Positions 36,786-45,674 of a stretch of DNA of 64,000 nt are shown here, in pieces. The number at the start of each line of letters is the position of its first letter. Position 1 is the first letter of the stretch. Made by a program: the position numbers and the translations under genes. This DNA comes from Thiomicrospira aerophila AL3 (lineage in GTDB: Bacteria; Pseudomonadota; Gammaproteobacteria; Thiomicrospirales; Thiomicrospiraceae), in the NCBI RefSeq assembly GCF_000227665.2, contig NZ_CP007030.1:620001-684000 (forward strand), written 5' to 3'. Below the pieces are notes generated by a model. It worked only from the letters and a program-made list of their open reading frames with translations. It did not search any database and was not told the origin of the DNA.

Positions 36786-38570
36786 TTATAAATCTAGGCC
36801 AAGTGAAAAATGAATCCGATAGCCGCGTTCAGGCTCGCTCAACGGCCAAGCTATATCGAGTTTTGCCGTACCAATTGGAGTAAAACCGCGAATCCCAAAG
36901 CCAGCTCCTATCAAATATTGTTCATTAGGTACGTCTTCATAAACCTGTCCGGCATCAACAAAAATGCCACTGCCAAGCCAGCGACTAAAACGATAGTCGG
37001 CTTCAACCGAGCCTTGTACCATATTGGCACCGCCTTCAAGTCCTCGCTCAGTGCGAATCCCAATACTTTCAAAGCCATAGCCGCGTAAGGATTCGCCGCC
37101 TAGCAAATAGCGATAGGTCGCTGGAATTTTGCGTAAGTCATCACTAAAAGTGTAGGCGGCTTGAATCCGGCCATGTAAACGTAAAGAAGTAAGGGGTGAG
37201 TAAATACCGCGACTACCTAGTTCAAGTTGTTGAAAATCGGCATTGGATAAAAAGCTGTCACTACTGACCCTAAAGCTAGCGGTATGGCGGTAGCCACTAT
37301 TGACATAACCTTCTTGGTTGACCCATCGGTATTGCAAATTCACCCCACCAAGTAACGATTGAATAACTTCGTTATCTTGATTGGCGTAATTAAAGCTTTC
37401 TGTTTCTAAGGATATAAATGGGTTAATTCGAAATTTAGGTGTCAGTTGATAAACATATTCAGGTGAAATGAGACTACGGTTTCGTTTGAGTGCGGAGGAT
37501 TGGGTGGCATCGACCCCCAGGTTAATATTCCAATATTGCACCGCCGGGCGCTTTCCTGGTAAACGATAACGAAAGGTTGCATTTTGCAGCTGCTGACCGA
37601 TGATGCTTTCAATTTCATAATTATGCCCCCAGCGATTAAGCAGACGATTTTGAAAGCCAAAGATCAAACGCGCGCCAGTATCGGTCCCATAGCCGACCCC
37701 CACCGCATAACGGTGTTTTAGGTTATCTTCAACTTCGATGTCAATTGGAATGCGTCGGTCAATTATCCGATCAAAGTCCGGGTTAATCCGCACCATGCCA
37801 AAATATTGACTCGATACCAGTTGGGTTTGTAATTCGGTTAAGGGTGCTTGTTCAAACTGCTGTCCGGGTTCGAACTCAACATAGCTTTGCAAAAAACGTG
37901 GGTGGAGCTGTTCACTGCCTTTAAAAGTGACTTCACCAAACTGATAGGCCGCACCGGTATCGAGTTCAATGATAATAAACACCTCACCGCTATGGGGATT
38001 GACCCGAAATTCACGTTGAACAAATTGTGCGTCCAAAAAACCATTATTATGTGCTAGTGTGCGTAGGTCGCTTAGCGTATTGATGTAGTGGTCATGACGA
38101 AATACCTCACCTTCGGTAAGGCGTTGATTAAATTGACGATATTCACGCCAGACATTGAGGCGTCGGCCATCACCGCGAATTCGAAGTTGATAATCTTTAA
38201 TTCTTACCGGCTCACCTAGCGTCAAATTAAAGCGGGCGCGAGTACGATCAGTAAAACGATCAAGTGATGATTCAACGCTTGCTTGGTAGAAGCCTAAACC
38301 CCTCAGGATGCGCAAAATTTCTTCATCAGTGCGATTAAATAAAAAGTCAGTTTGTGCTGGAAATTGATCGTGACTGAGTAGGTTCAAGCGGAGTTCTTGC
38401 AGTAGGCGTCGCTCAATATCTGGGTTAGCGGTATCGGTAAAACGAATTTGTACCTCAAGCTCAGGGTACGCTGACGCGATAGGGCTCATAGCCAAACCTA
38501 TAATCATCAGCCACAGCGCTGCAAGACTGCGCCAGTCAAGTGATGTGGAAAGATAACAGTGCGCTTTCAC
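36786..38570 (-). CDS. tamA: Translocation and assembly module protein TamA
   Basis: Outer-membrane Omp85-family protein of 594 residues. A signal peptide ends near residue 35 (SPIASAYP). POTRA domains follow (about 38-280), with the family pattern LRTLAHNNGFLDAQFVQREF. The C-terminal 16-stranded barrel contains GGESLRGYGFESIG, the substrate-channel lid motif region, and ends IHFSLGLDL. It is 9 bases after zapA and 10 before tamB, so zapA-tamA-tamB is probably one transcript, an arrangement that puts tamAB between 6S-ygfA and zapA. Confidence 0.93.
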   Translation of the reverse strand: MKAHCYLSTSLDWRSLAALWLMIIGLAMSPIASAYPELEVQIRFTDTANPDIERRLLQELRLNLLSHDQFPAQTDFLFNRTDEEILRILRGLGFYQASVESSLDRFTDRTRARFNLTLGEPVRIKDYQLRIRGDGRRLNVWREYRQFNQRLTEGEVFRHDHYINTLSDLRTLAHNNGFLDAQFVQREFRVNPHSGEVFIIIELDTGAAYQFGEVTFKGSEQLHPRFLQSYVEFEPGQQFEQAPLTELQTQLVSSQYFGMVRINPDFDRIIDRRIPIDIEVEDNLKHRYAVGVGYGTDTGARLIFGFQNRLLNRWGHNYEIESIIGQQLQNATFRYRLPGKRPAVQYWNINLGVDATQSSALKRNRSLISPEYVYQLTPKFRINPFISLETESFNYANQDNEVIQSLLGGVNLQYRWVNQEGYVNSGYRHTASFRVSSDSFLSNADFQQLELGSRGIYSPLTSLRLHGRIQAAYTFSDDLRKIPATYRYLLGGESLRGYGFESIGIRTERGLEGGANMVQGSVEADYRFSRWLGSGIFVDAGQVYEDVPNEQYLIGAGFGIRGFTPIGTAKLDIAWPLSEPERGYRIHFSLGLDL

Positions 38571-38579
38571 GTTATAGTC

Positions 38580-38888
38580 TTAATTAGAATTTACCGTCGT
38601 GACGGTGCCATCTGCTTGAGTCGTATCCTGTTGCACAACCGCGTTCATCAGTGCTTCAAGTTGTTCTTCAAGGTGATTAGAGTAGTTGAGTGTGTCTTGG
38701 CGTAAACGAATATAGTCATAACAAAGGTTTAGCGCGACCATCAGCACTTTATTTTCACCTTTTAAGTGGGGCACTTGGTCTAACTTATCCTCAAGTAAGG
38801 TAGCGGCTTGAATGAGTATTGGGCGATCCTCTTCGGTGCAGGGCACGTCAAAATGATGGTTCAGCAGGGTGAGGGTTACGTGGGTCAT
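38580..38888 (-). CDS. zapA: Cell division protein ZapA
   Basis: Small FtsZ-binding protein that bundles FtsZ filaments in the division ring. It has 102 residues: an N-terminal globular part (VTLTLLNHHFDVPCTEEDRP) and a C-terminal coiled coil (about 60-90, YSNHLEEQLEALMNAVVQ). ZapA commonly lies next to 6S RNA and ygfA and divergent from ygfB. Here it is divergent from ygfB but separated from 6S-ygfA by the tamAB genes. Confidence 0.9.
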   Translation of the reverse strand: MTHVTLTLLNHHFDVPCTEEDRPILIQAATLLEDKLDQVPHLKGENKVLMVALNLCYDYIRLRQDTLNYSNHLEEQLEALMNAVVQQDTTQADGTVTTVNSN

Positions 38889-39015
38889 AGTATTAACCTG
38901 GTGTTATGAAGTCGCTAAAAGGATAGAAAAACAAACGGCTAACATTGGCCTAACCTTTAACAGAGCTATGCTATTATTAAAGGCTTTATTAATTGTAACA
39001 AAAGACGTTTATTTA

Positions 39016-39588
39016 ATGAGTACAAAGTTAGATTTTGATCACTACAATCAATGGATCGCCCCGATTTCACAGCTTGAATCACCGGCCTTTGTGCAAGGGT
39101 TGATGATTGGACAAATTTGCGCTGACACTAGTTTAACTGAAGCCTTATGGTTAAAGCAGTTTTTGACCGAAGCCGGTATCACTAAAATCAAAGAAAGCTG
39201 GTTGCATGATTTGCATCAGCTCTACGAACAAACCCTGCTAGGCCTCAACAGTGACGCATTTGAGTTAGAGTTGTTATTACCTGATGATACGAGTAGTTTA
39301 GCGCAACGTGTTCACCACTTAGCTCTGTGGTCAGAAGGGGTGCTGCATGGCTTAGGATTAGGCCAATTGCCAGAACTCAATACCGAGTTGACCGAACTGA
39401 TTCAGGATTTGAGCGAATTGGCGATGGTCGCACCGCCTGAAGACGCAGACGATATGGCTGAGGAGCAGTATATGCAACTCTATGAATTTGCCCGCTTAGC
39501 GGCGATGATGTTTTATGATCAGCTGCACCCAATGGCGACCAAAGCGCCGGCCAAAGCAGCGTCGGATGCAGCGGTCACATTGCATTAA
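39016..39588 (+). CDS. ygfB: UPF0149 family protein YgfB
   Basis: A 190-residue alpha-helical protein of the YgfB/YecA group. The pattern SPAFVQGLMIGQICAD, WSEGVLHGLGL and the C-terminal YMQLYEFARLAAMMFYDQL fit the family. The ATG at 39016 is chosen; the reading frame is open 49 codons further up but that part looks non-coding. Its position before pepP-ubiH-ubiI is the conserved gammaproteobacterial order. In Pseudomonas aeruginosa YgfB has been linked to control of ampDh3 expression; the role here is unknown. Confidence 0.88.
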   Translation: MSTKLDFDHYNQWIAPISQLESPAFVQGLMIGQICADTSLTEALWLKQFLTEAGITKIKESWLHDLHQLYEQTLLGLNSDAFELELLLPDDTSSLAQRVHHLALWSEGVLHGLGLGQLPELNTELTELIQDLSELAMVAPPEDADDMAEEQYMQLYEFARLAAMMFYDQLHPMATKAPAKAASDAAVTLH

Positions 39589-39629
39589 AATATTGATTTA
39601 AAACGAGGTCATCTTAAGTTAGGTTATAT

Positions 39630-41015
39630 ATGAATATTGAGCCATCTCAGATTGCGTTTTCTTGCGCACAACGTCAAGCGTTACTGGCATCTTTACCGCC
39701 TTGCTCGATTTGGTTGGTTTTTGCCGGCCAAGAGCAGATTCGTAATCGGGATGTCGATTTTCCTTTTCGCCCCCAGAGTGATTTTTGGTACTTAACCGGA
39801 TTCAATGAACCTGATGCCACTTTGGCGCTGGTCAGTGCAGATTTAATTGCACGTTTGCCCGCTGAATGGCAAACCCAGTATGTAATTAACGATACAGCGC
39901 AATCTCAGGCCTGGTTGTGGCTTAGACCAAAAGACCCACTGCAAGAACGTTGGCAGGGTCGGCGTTTAGGCGTTGATGCCGCTGTTGCCGAACTAAAGGT
40001 GCAGCAAGCCTGGTCGCATGAGCAGCGTGATGAGATGCTCGCGCAGTTGGTTGGTTTTGCTGATCAAATTCATATAAGTTTCAGTATGATGGACTATTGG
40101 TCGCCCTGTTTACCAGATTGGATGGCGAAAGCACAGCGCAAGATTCGTCAGGGCGGTCAAGTTCCCAGTCAGATTGTTAATGCCGATGACAAGTTACATG
40201 GCTTGCGGCTCATTAAATCCCCTTACGAAATAGTCCAGTTGCGTCATGCGGCGCAACTATCGGTGCAGGTCCATTTAGCGGCGATGCAAGCGACGTGTCC
40301 AGGCGTGCAGGAGTATCAGGTGCAAGCTGCTTTGGAGGCCAAGGCGCACCAGCTGGGTGCAAGACGCATGGCGTTCAACTCGATCGTGGCAGGTGGCGAG
40401 CGCGCTTGTATTTTGCATTACACCGAGAACCAGGCCTGCTTAAGTGAGGGTGAGTTGGTGCTGATTGATGCAGGCGCTGAATGGCAGGGTTATGCGGGTG
40501 ATATTAGTCATACCTATCCTGTCTCTGGGCGCTTTACTGAGCCACAACGCCAACTCTACGAGTTGGTGTTAGCCGCGCAGCAGGCCGTTATCGCGATGAT
40601 CAAGCCCGGTATTGCCTATGAAACCCTGCATGATACGGCGGCACGCGTTATAACTGAAGGATTGCTAAAGCTAGGTATCTTAACGGGTGAGTTAGAGGAA
40701 TCGCTCAAAAGTCAGGCTTACAAAGCCTACTTTATGCATGGTACTGGACACTGGCTCGGCTTAGATGTTCATGATGTAGGGCCTTACAAATTGCAAGGCC
40801 AATCGATTCAATTGCAGCCTGGGATGCTGGTAACGGTTGAGCCTGGGTTATATATCGATCAGGATGCGGCTGAAGTGGCTGCACGCTGGCGGGGTATCGG
40901 TATTCGCATTGAAGATGATGTGTTGGTAACTGAGCAGGGGTGCGAGGTGTTGACCCTTGGACTACCACGATCTTGTGAGGAGATAGAGCAATGGATGCAA
41001 CAGAATCGTCAATAA
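39630..41015 (+). CDS. pepP: Xaa-Pro aminopeptidase
   Basis: Cytosolic manganese aminopeptidase that removes N-terminal residues before proline. It has 461 residues: an N-terminal creatinase-like domain (FPFRPQSDFWYLTGFNEPDA) and a pita-bread catalytic domain. The dinuclear metal ligands are all present: Asp in LIDAGAE, Asp in GYAGDISHTYPVSG, His in MHGTGHWLGLDVHD, Glu in TVEPGLYI and Glu in IGIRIEDDVLV. It lies between ygfB and ubiH, and ubiH starts inside its last 25 bases. Confidence 0.95.
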   Translation: MNIEPSQIAFSCAQRQALLASLPPCSIWLVFAGQEQIRNRDVDFPFRPQSDFWYLTGFNEPDATLALVSADLIARLPAEWQTQYVINDTAQSQAWLWLRPKDPLQERWQGRRLGVDAAVAELKVQQAWSHEQRDEMLAQLVGFADQIHISFSMMDYWSPCLPDWMAKAQRKIRQGGQVPSQIVNADDKLHGLRLIKSPYEIVQLRHAAQLSVQVHLAAMQATCPGVQEYQVQAALEAKAHQLGARRMAFNSIVAGGERACILHYTENQACLSEGELVLIDAGAEWQGYAGDISHTYPVSGRFTEPQRQLYELVLAAQQAVIAMIKPGIAYETLHDTAARVITEGLLKLGILTGELEESLKSQAYKAYFMHGTGHWLGLDVHDVGPYKLQGQSIQLQPGMLVTVEPGLYIDQDAAEVAARWRGIGIRIEDDVLVTEQGCEVLTLGLPRSCEEIEQWMQQNRQ

Positions 41016-42214
41016 AGGCTTCGGAGCCTTTGCCGATGGTCATTGCCGGAGGCGGGCCTGTAGGCTTGAGCTTGGCATTGGGTTTGGTGAAGCAGGGCTA
41101 TCAGGTTTGTTTGGTCGATCCGACCGAGCCACAACAGGTTTTAAGTGAAAGCTTTGATGGCCGGATGTTGGCCTTATCGGCTAGCTCTATCGAGTTATTT
41201 CGTCAGGTGGGTGTTTGGGATGCGCTAAAGGCGTGTTGTACGCCCATTAAGCATATTCATGTATCGCAAAAAGGTTACTTGGGTTTGACGCTAATCCATG
41301 CTGAAGAACTTGGACTAGCAGCCTTGGGTTATGCGATTCGTGCCGCTGATTTAGGGCGCGTATTATGGCAAGCGGTGTTAGCTGAACCGGCGATTCAGGG
41401 CTATTACCAGGCACGGGTAACCGACGCTGAAGTCGAGGAAGATCAGGGCTTAGCGGTGATGATTGAAACCCCAGCAGGTTTAACAACGATTAGCGCGCAG
41501 ATGCTGATCGGAGCCGATGGCACCGAGTCGAAAGTGCGCGAACTGATGGGCGTGGCGTTTGAAAAAACGCATTACCAGGCCTGGGCTTTTTTAGCGCAAG
41601 CGACCAGTCGCGAGCCTCACCAAGGCTGGGCGTATGAGCGCTTTACACAACAGGGTCCAGTTGCCTTGCTGCCTATTGATAGCCATGATCATAAGCTGGT
41701 TTATGTGGTACCCGACGCTGAAAAAGCGCGCGTAGCGGCTTTAGATGATGAGGCTTTTTTAGCTGAGTTCTACCAGCAGATGGGGGTCAGGATGGGTGGT
41801 TTTAGCCGTATTTCAGGTCGCATGGCTTACCCTCTCACCGAAGGACGCACGGCACAATTAGTTAAAGGGCGGATGTTGCTGATGGGGAATGCCTGTCACA
41901 CCCAGCATCCAGTTGCAGCCCAGGGTTTAAATCTTGGCTTACGCGATGTCAGTGATTTTTTGGCTATCAGTGCCGATCATAAGCTGTCTTCCAGTGCCTT
42001 AGCCGACTATGAATCTACGCGACTGGCTGATCATCAACAAGTGATGCGTTTAACCGATGGCCTGATACGGGTATTTCAACATCCATCGCCTTTAGTGGGT
42101 CATTTACGAGGTTTAGGTTTGATGGCCTTACAAGCGCTGCCGCCGCTAAAAAAACGCCTAGCCAAATTTGCCAGTCGTGGTCGCGCCGCGGTGAAAGTAA
42201 ACGGAAGGACTTAG
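40991..42214 (+). CDS. ubiH: 2-octaprenyl-6-methoxyphenol hydroxylase
   Basis: FAD-dependent monooxygenase of aerobic ubiquinone synthesis. It has 407 residues, with an N-terminal FAD-binding Rossmann motif IAGGGPVGLSLAL (about 18-30). The second FAD motif is MGNACHTQHPVAAQGLNLGL, where GD is replaced by GN as in many UbiH proteins. UbiH is assigned over UbiF/UbiI because it directly follows pepP, as in E. coli ygfB-pepP-ubiH-visC. The two flavin hydroxylases next to each other are paralogues. Confidence 0.9.
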   Translation: MDATESSIKASEPLPMVIAGGGPVGLSLALGLVKQGYQVCLVDPTEPQQVLSESFDGRMLALSASSIELFRQVGVWDALKACCTPIKHIHVSQKGYLGLTLIHAEELGLAALGYAIRAADLGRVLWQAVLAEPAIQGYYQARVTDAEVEEDQGLAVMIETPAGLTTISAQMLIGADGTESKVRELMGVAFEKTHYQAWAFLAQATSREPHQGWAYERFTQQGPVALLPIDSHDHKLVYVVPDAEKARVAALDDEAFLAEFYQQMGVRMGGFSRISGRMAYPLTEGRTAQLVKGRMLLMGNACHTQHPVAAQGLNLGLRDVSDFLAISADHKLSSSALADYESTRLADHQQVMRLTDGLIRVFQHPSPLVGHLRGLGLMALQALPPLKKRLAKFASRGRAAVKVNGRT

Positions 42215-42216
42215 TT

Positions 42217-43455
42217 ATGCAATCAAATGCTTATGATGTCGTGGTGGTTGGCGGGGGCATGGTCGGTGCGGCCTTGGCTTTGGCACTTAAAACGCAGGCG
42301 CAGTTAAGTGTAGCGCTGATTGAGCAAGATCCTGGCAGTGAACATTGGCCTAACACGGATTTGGCGGCTTATCCTACCCGAGTCAGTGCGATTAGTCGTG
42401 CGTCGGAAAACTTGTTAAAGAATTTAGGCGTTTGGTCTTGGTTGCTTGAGCAACAGCAGCTTTATCCATTTGTCGGCATGCAGGTATGTGATGCTGACAT
42501 GACGGGTGAAGTTCATTTTGATGCAATGGATATTGATGAACCTAATCTGGGTCATTTGGTCGCCAATCAAGCGATTCAAATGGCGCTTTGGCATGGCTTG
42601 CGTCAGCATGGCATCACGGTGATGAGCGGTCAAACTATCACGGCTTTATCGGTTGATACCGAATGGGCGGAAGTGGGTTTTGCTAATCATGCCCCGTTAA
42701 ATGCCAAGTTAGTCGTTGGGGCGGATGGCGCCTTTTCAAAGGTTCGCCAACTGGCAGGTATTGGGCTTGATCAACATGATTATCAACAAATTGCGCTAGT
42801 GGGTTGTGTGCAAACTCAAGCGGATCATCAGCAGACTTGTTGGCAACGCTATACGCCAACCGGCCCGTTTGCATTTTTACCCATGGCACCTAAGATTAGC
42901 TCGATTGCTTGGTATATGCCTGCCGATCAGCAGGCCTGGGCCATGTCGCTATCAAAAGACGCCTTTCATCAACAGCTGTATCAGGCGAGTGCCGGTCATT
43001 TAGGCGAGATAGTCGACTCGTGGGAACGTGCCTCTTTTCAACTCAGTCGTCGCCATGCGCAAGCCTATGTTAAACCGCGCGTAGCCTTGGTGGGCGATTC
43101 GGCGCACACCATTAACCCACAAGCAGGCCAAGGGGTCAATTTAGGGTTGTTGGATGTGGCGAGTTTAGTGGATGTGATCATACAGGCACAAATAGCGTTG
43201 GACGATCCTATGATCTTTGATCCAGGTTGTTTTAGTTTGTTGCGCCAGTATGAGCGGTGGCGACGGGGAGATAATGCCCTTATGCAGCGTGCAATGGAGG
43301 TGTTTGATTGGGGATTGGGTCAACAAGCAGGCCTGCTGAACCAAGTGCGCCCTGAATTGATGAAGTTGGCTAATATTGCCCAGCCAGTTAAAAATAAATT
43401 GATGCGTGAAGCGCTTTATGGGCGACAGCCTTTTCCAAGGCTGACACAACACTAA
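42217..43455 (+). CDS. ubiI: UbiI/VisC-type ubiquinone hydroxylase
   Basis: FAD-dependent monooxygenase of the UbiH/F/I family, probably the C5-hydroxylase of ubiquinone synthesis. It has 412 residues, with the FAD motif VVVGGGMVGAALALAL near the start and the second motif LVGDSAHTINPQAGQGVNLG. It starts 2 bases after ubiH. The choice of UbiI rests on gene order; close paralogues UbiF and UbiM cannot be separated by eye. No terminator-like hairpin is seen after it. Confidence 0.82.
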   Translation: MQSNAYDVVVVGGGMVGAALALALKTQAQLSVALIEQDPGSEHWPNTDLAAYPTRVSAISRASENLLKNLGVWSWLLEQQQLYPFVGMQVCDADMTGEVHFDAMDIDEPNLGHLVANQAIQMALWHGLRQHGITVMSGQTITALSVDTEWAEVGFANHAPLNAKLVVGADGAFSKVRQLAGIGLDQHDYQQIALVGCVQTQADHQQTCWQRYTPTGPFAFLPMAPKISSIAWYMPADQQAWAMSLSKDAFHQQLYQASAGHLGEIVDSWERASFQLSRRHAQAYVKPRVALVGDSAHTINPQAGQGVNLGLLDVASLVDVIIQAQIALDDPMIFDPGCFSLLRQYERWRRGDNALMQRAMEVFDWGLGQQAGLLNQVRPELMKLANIAQPVKNKLMREALYGRQPFPRLTQH

Positions 43456-43478
43456 TCATAGAATTAACTATTAATACT

Positions 43479-43529
43479 TTGACATTTGAAATTCAAGGTT
43501 TTATAGTTTGTGCAATAATAAAAATTATT
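43479..43529 (+). promoter_or_regulatory. Strong promoter and palindromes before the LysR gene
   Basis: TTGACA (43479-43484) and TATAGT (43502-43507) are spaced by exactly 17 bases. The spacer contains the perfect palindrome TTGAA-A-TTCAA (43486-43496). At the predicted start lies AATAAT-AAAA-ATTATT (43514-43529). Either could be an autoregulatory site of the LysR protein; the second is AT-only and so weaker evidence. The leader would be about 115 bases. Confidence 0.6.
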
Positions 43530-43629
43530 TATACCGCTTAATTAACTCTGCCACAATCGCTTTGAAAAAGTGAATTTGTGAATAAACAGAAATTAAGTGC
43601 GTATCTTACCAAACGAGGGATGAACGGGC

Positions 43630-44577
43630 ATGGCAGATAGACGACTTCAAGTATTTCACACCGTTGCAAAAGTAATGAGCTTTACCAAGGCGGCAGAAAC
43701 TTTGCACATGACCCAGCCCGCCGTCACCTTTCAGGTCAAACAGTTAGAAGACTTCTTTAACACCCGTCTTTTTGACCGTACTCATAACAAGATTACCCTG
43801 ACTGAAGCCGGTCGAATTGTCTATGACTATTCAGAAAACATACTTGAACAATATGACAAGATGAACGCTGAGGTGCGTGACCTCACAGGTGAAGTGTCGG
43901 GAAGCTTGGTGATTGGCGCCAGTACCACAATTGCAGAATACATGTTGCCGTTTTTATTAGGCGCATTTAAAAACCAATTTCCTGATGTTACGATTCGGTT
44001 GCAAGTGGGTAACACCGATGCTGTGGTGTCGATGGTTGAAAACAATATGATTGACTTAGGTTTGGTGGAAGCGCCAGTTAATAATAAAAACCTAGATGTT
44101 GAAGTCTGCCGTATTGATGAGATGCAATTGATTTGCTCGGTCAATCATCCTTTAGCGAAGCGGGAAAAGGTATCGGTTGAGGATTTCCGTAAATATCCGT
44201 TTATTGTCCGTGAAGAAGGTTCAGGATCACGTGCGGTCATTGATAATTACATTCGCGAGCAGGGCTTGAGTCTTAGCGATTTAAATATTGTGATGGAGCT
44301 TGGTGCGCCTGAATCGGTGAAAATGGCGGCAGAAGCCGAAGTGGGTTTGGCAATTGTGTCGCGCTCCACCTTAATGAAAGAGCTTAAGTTGGGCACCATT
44401 AAAGCGATTCCACTTGATCCACCCTTGACTCGTCCTTTCTCTCATGTGCGCCAAAAACAAAAATTCCGTCATCGCGCAGTGGGTGAGTTACTAGATTTTG
44501 CTATAGATTATTGCAAGCGCCGCGCTTTGGAATTTGGCTTCGAAGTGCCTAATCCACCGAAAGGATTTAAAAAATAA
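43630..44577 (+). CDS. LysR-family transcriptional regulator
   Basis: A 315-residue DNA-binding regulator. The N-terminal winged helix-turn-helix is FTKAAETLHMTQPAVTFQVKQLED (helix region about 18-42). The C-terminal substrate-binding domain begins near residue 90 (GSLVIGASTTIAEYMLPFLLG). The sequence style resembles the CysB/YeiE-like group sometimes annotated as selenium-metabolism-associated; it could also be CbbR-like. No target operon is adjacent, since the downstream gene is on the other strand, so its regulon and co-inducer are unknown. ATG at 43630 with GAGGGA about 10 bases upstream. Confidence 0.88.
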   Translation: MADRRLQVFHTVAKVMSFTKAAETLHMTQPAVTFQVKQLEDFFNTRLFDRTHNKITLTEAGRIVYDYSENILEQYDKMNAEVRDLTGEVSGSLVIGASTTIAEYMLPFLLGAFKNQFPDVTIRLQVGNTDAVVSMVENNMIDLGLVEAPVNNKNLDVEVCRIDEMQLICSVNHPLAKREKVSVEDFRKYPFIVREEGSGSRAVIDNYIREQGLSLSDLNIVMELGAPESVKMAAEAEVGLAIVSRSTLMKELKLGTIKAIPLDPPLTRPFSHVRQKQKFRHRAVGELLDFAIDYCKRRALEFGFEVPNPPKGFKK

Positions 44578-44593
44578 ATTTGGATTGCCTAGC

Positions 44594-45052
44594 CTAGCTT
44601 GGATAGATCCAGATTTGCCATTTAGACTGGATTTGGAGTGAGGTGGGGCTGTTATGGTCCATAAGTCTTTCAAAACCCAGTCGTTGATAAAACCCATCTA
44701 ATTGATTTGTTGCCATCGCATAGATTGGTAGCGGATTTATATTTTGTATATCCTTGATGGCAGATGCCACTAGATAACTTCCTAGTCCTTGCTCACGCCA
44801 TGCCGGATGTACCCACAGTCCTCTCAGTAGCCAGCCTTGGTCAGGACCATCTAATGGACGTAACCTAAGCAACCCTAACGCCTGGCTATCATGTTCTAAC
44901 CAGAAAACCTGATCACCTTGTTGCGGCTTGCGTTGTTTGGCTTGTTTGCAGAGTTGAGCCAGTTTAGGACTAAAACGAATAGTTTCATGGTGTAGACTAT
45001 AGTTCGATTTTTCTTGGTTAAATGAGCCGTTATGCGTCAAATTTGTGGTCAT
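44594..45052 (-). CDS. GNAT-family N-acetyltransferase
   Basis: A 152-residue acetyl-CoA-dependent acetyltransferase. The acetyl-CoA loop is at the motif EQGLGSYLVASAI (R/Q-x-x-G-x-G/A), preceded by the strand LLRGLWVHPAWR and followed by IYAMATNQLDGFYQRLGFERL. The substrate is unknown. The ATG at 45052 makes its 5' end overlap the divergent tapT gene by 21 bases; a TTG at codon 5 (L5) would shorten this to about 9 bases. AGGT lies at a reasonable distance before the ATG. Confidence 0.78.
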   Translation of the reverse strand: MTTNLTHNGSFNQEKSNYSLHHETIRFSPKLAQLCKQAKQRKPQQGDQVFWLEHDSQALGLLRLRPLDGPDQGWLLRGLWVHPAWREQGLGSYLVASAIKDIQNINPLPIYAMATNQLDGFYQRLGFERLMDHNSPTSLQIQSKWQIWIYPS

Positions 45053-45631
45053 TGTAAATTACCTATACCAACTTGTTTGTGTCGATGGGTGCAGCCTATT
45101 GAGCCAGCTCTTGACTGGGCCGTTTGGCAGCATCCTGTTGAAGCAAAGCATGCTAAAAACACCTTAAGGTTGCTGTCATTATGCTGGCCTCAGTTGAGGG
45201 TTTGGACAAGGCAGCAGTTAGATGAGGCATTAGATTTTGAAGCCTGGCTAGCCAAGGGTCCAGTCTATCTTGTTTTTCCTGCTGATAAAGCCTGCCTGTC
45301 AGGTCAAGCCATACCCGTAACCTATCAGCTTGCTGATTGGGTTGCGAGCGATAGGCCAAGACTGCTTTTTATTGATGCGACATGGCGAAAGGCGACGGCG
45401 ATGTTACTCACTCACCCAAGGATTGCTGCCTTGCCACGATTACATTTAACATTACCCGAGCGTGCACATTATATTATCCGTAAAAGTCCTAGCCCAGAAA
45501 GCTTATCAACTTTTGAAGCAGTGGTGGGGTGTTTAGAAGCGGGTGGCATGATTAATGAGGAGAGTGCTAGATTATGGCAGACATATCATGATTGGCAAGC
45601 CAGTCTAATGGCTTATCGCGAAAGGTCTTAA
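45032..45631 (+). CDS. tapT: DTW-domain tRNA-uridine aminocarboxypropyltransferase
   Basis: Enzyme that forms acp3U in tRNA from SAM. It has 199 residues. The N-terminal Cys-rich zinc-like motif CGHCKLPIPTCLC is at 5-17. The DTW signature appears as DATWRKATAML, followed by LTLPERAHYIIRKSPSPESLSTFEA, all typical of TapT/YfiP. The start cannot be moved in without losing the Cys motif. It runs divergently from the GNAT gene with overlapping 5' ends and converges on rne, from which a strong hairpin separates it. Confidence 0.88.
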   Translation: MRQICGHCKLPIPTCLCRWVQPIEPALDWAVWQHPVEAKHAKNTLRLLSLCWPQLRVWTRQQLDEALDFEAWLAKGPVYLVFPADKACLSGQAIPVTYQLADWVASDRPRLLFIDATWRKATAMLLTHPRIAALPRLHLTLPERAHYIIRKSPSPESLSTFEAVVGCLEAGGMINEESARLWQTYHDWQASLMAYRERS

Positions 45632-45664
45632 ATAAAAAGCCAACACAGCGAGTGTGTGTTGGCT
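45631..45664 (-). terminator. Intrinsic terminator of rne
   Basis: On the minus strand AGCCAACACA and TGTGTTGGCT form a 10-base stem (45664-45638), followed at once by TTTTTATTT (from 45637 down). It lies about 10 bases after the rne stop. The stem may also slow transcripts from tapT. Confidence 0.85.
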
Positions 45665-45674
45665 AACTAGAGGC

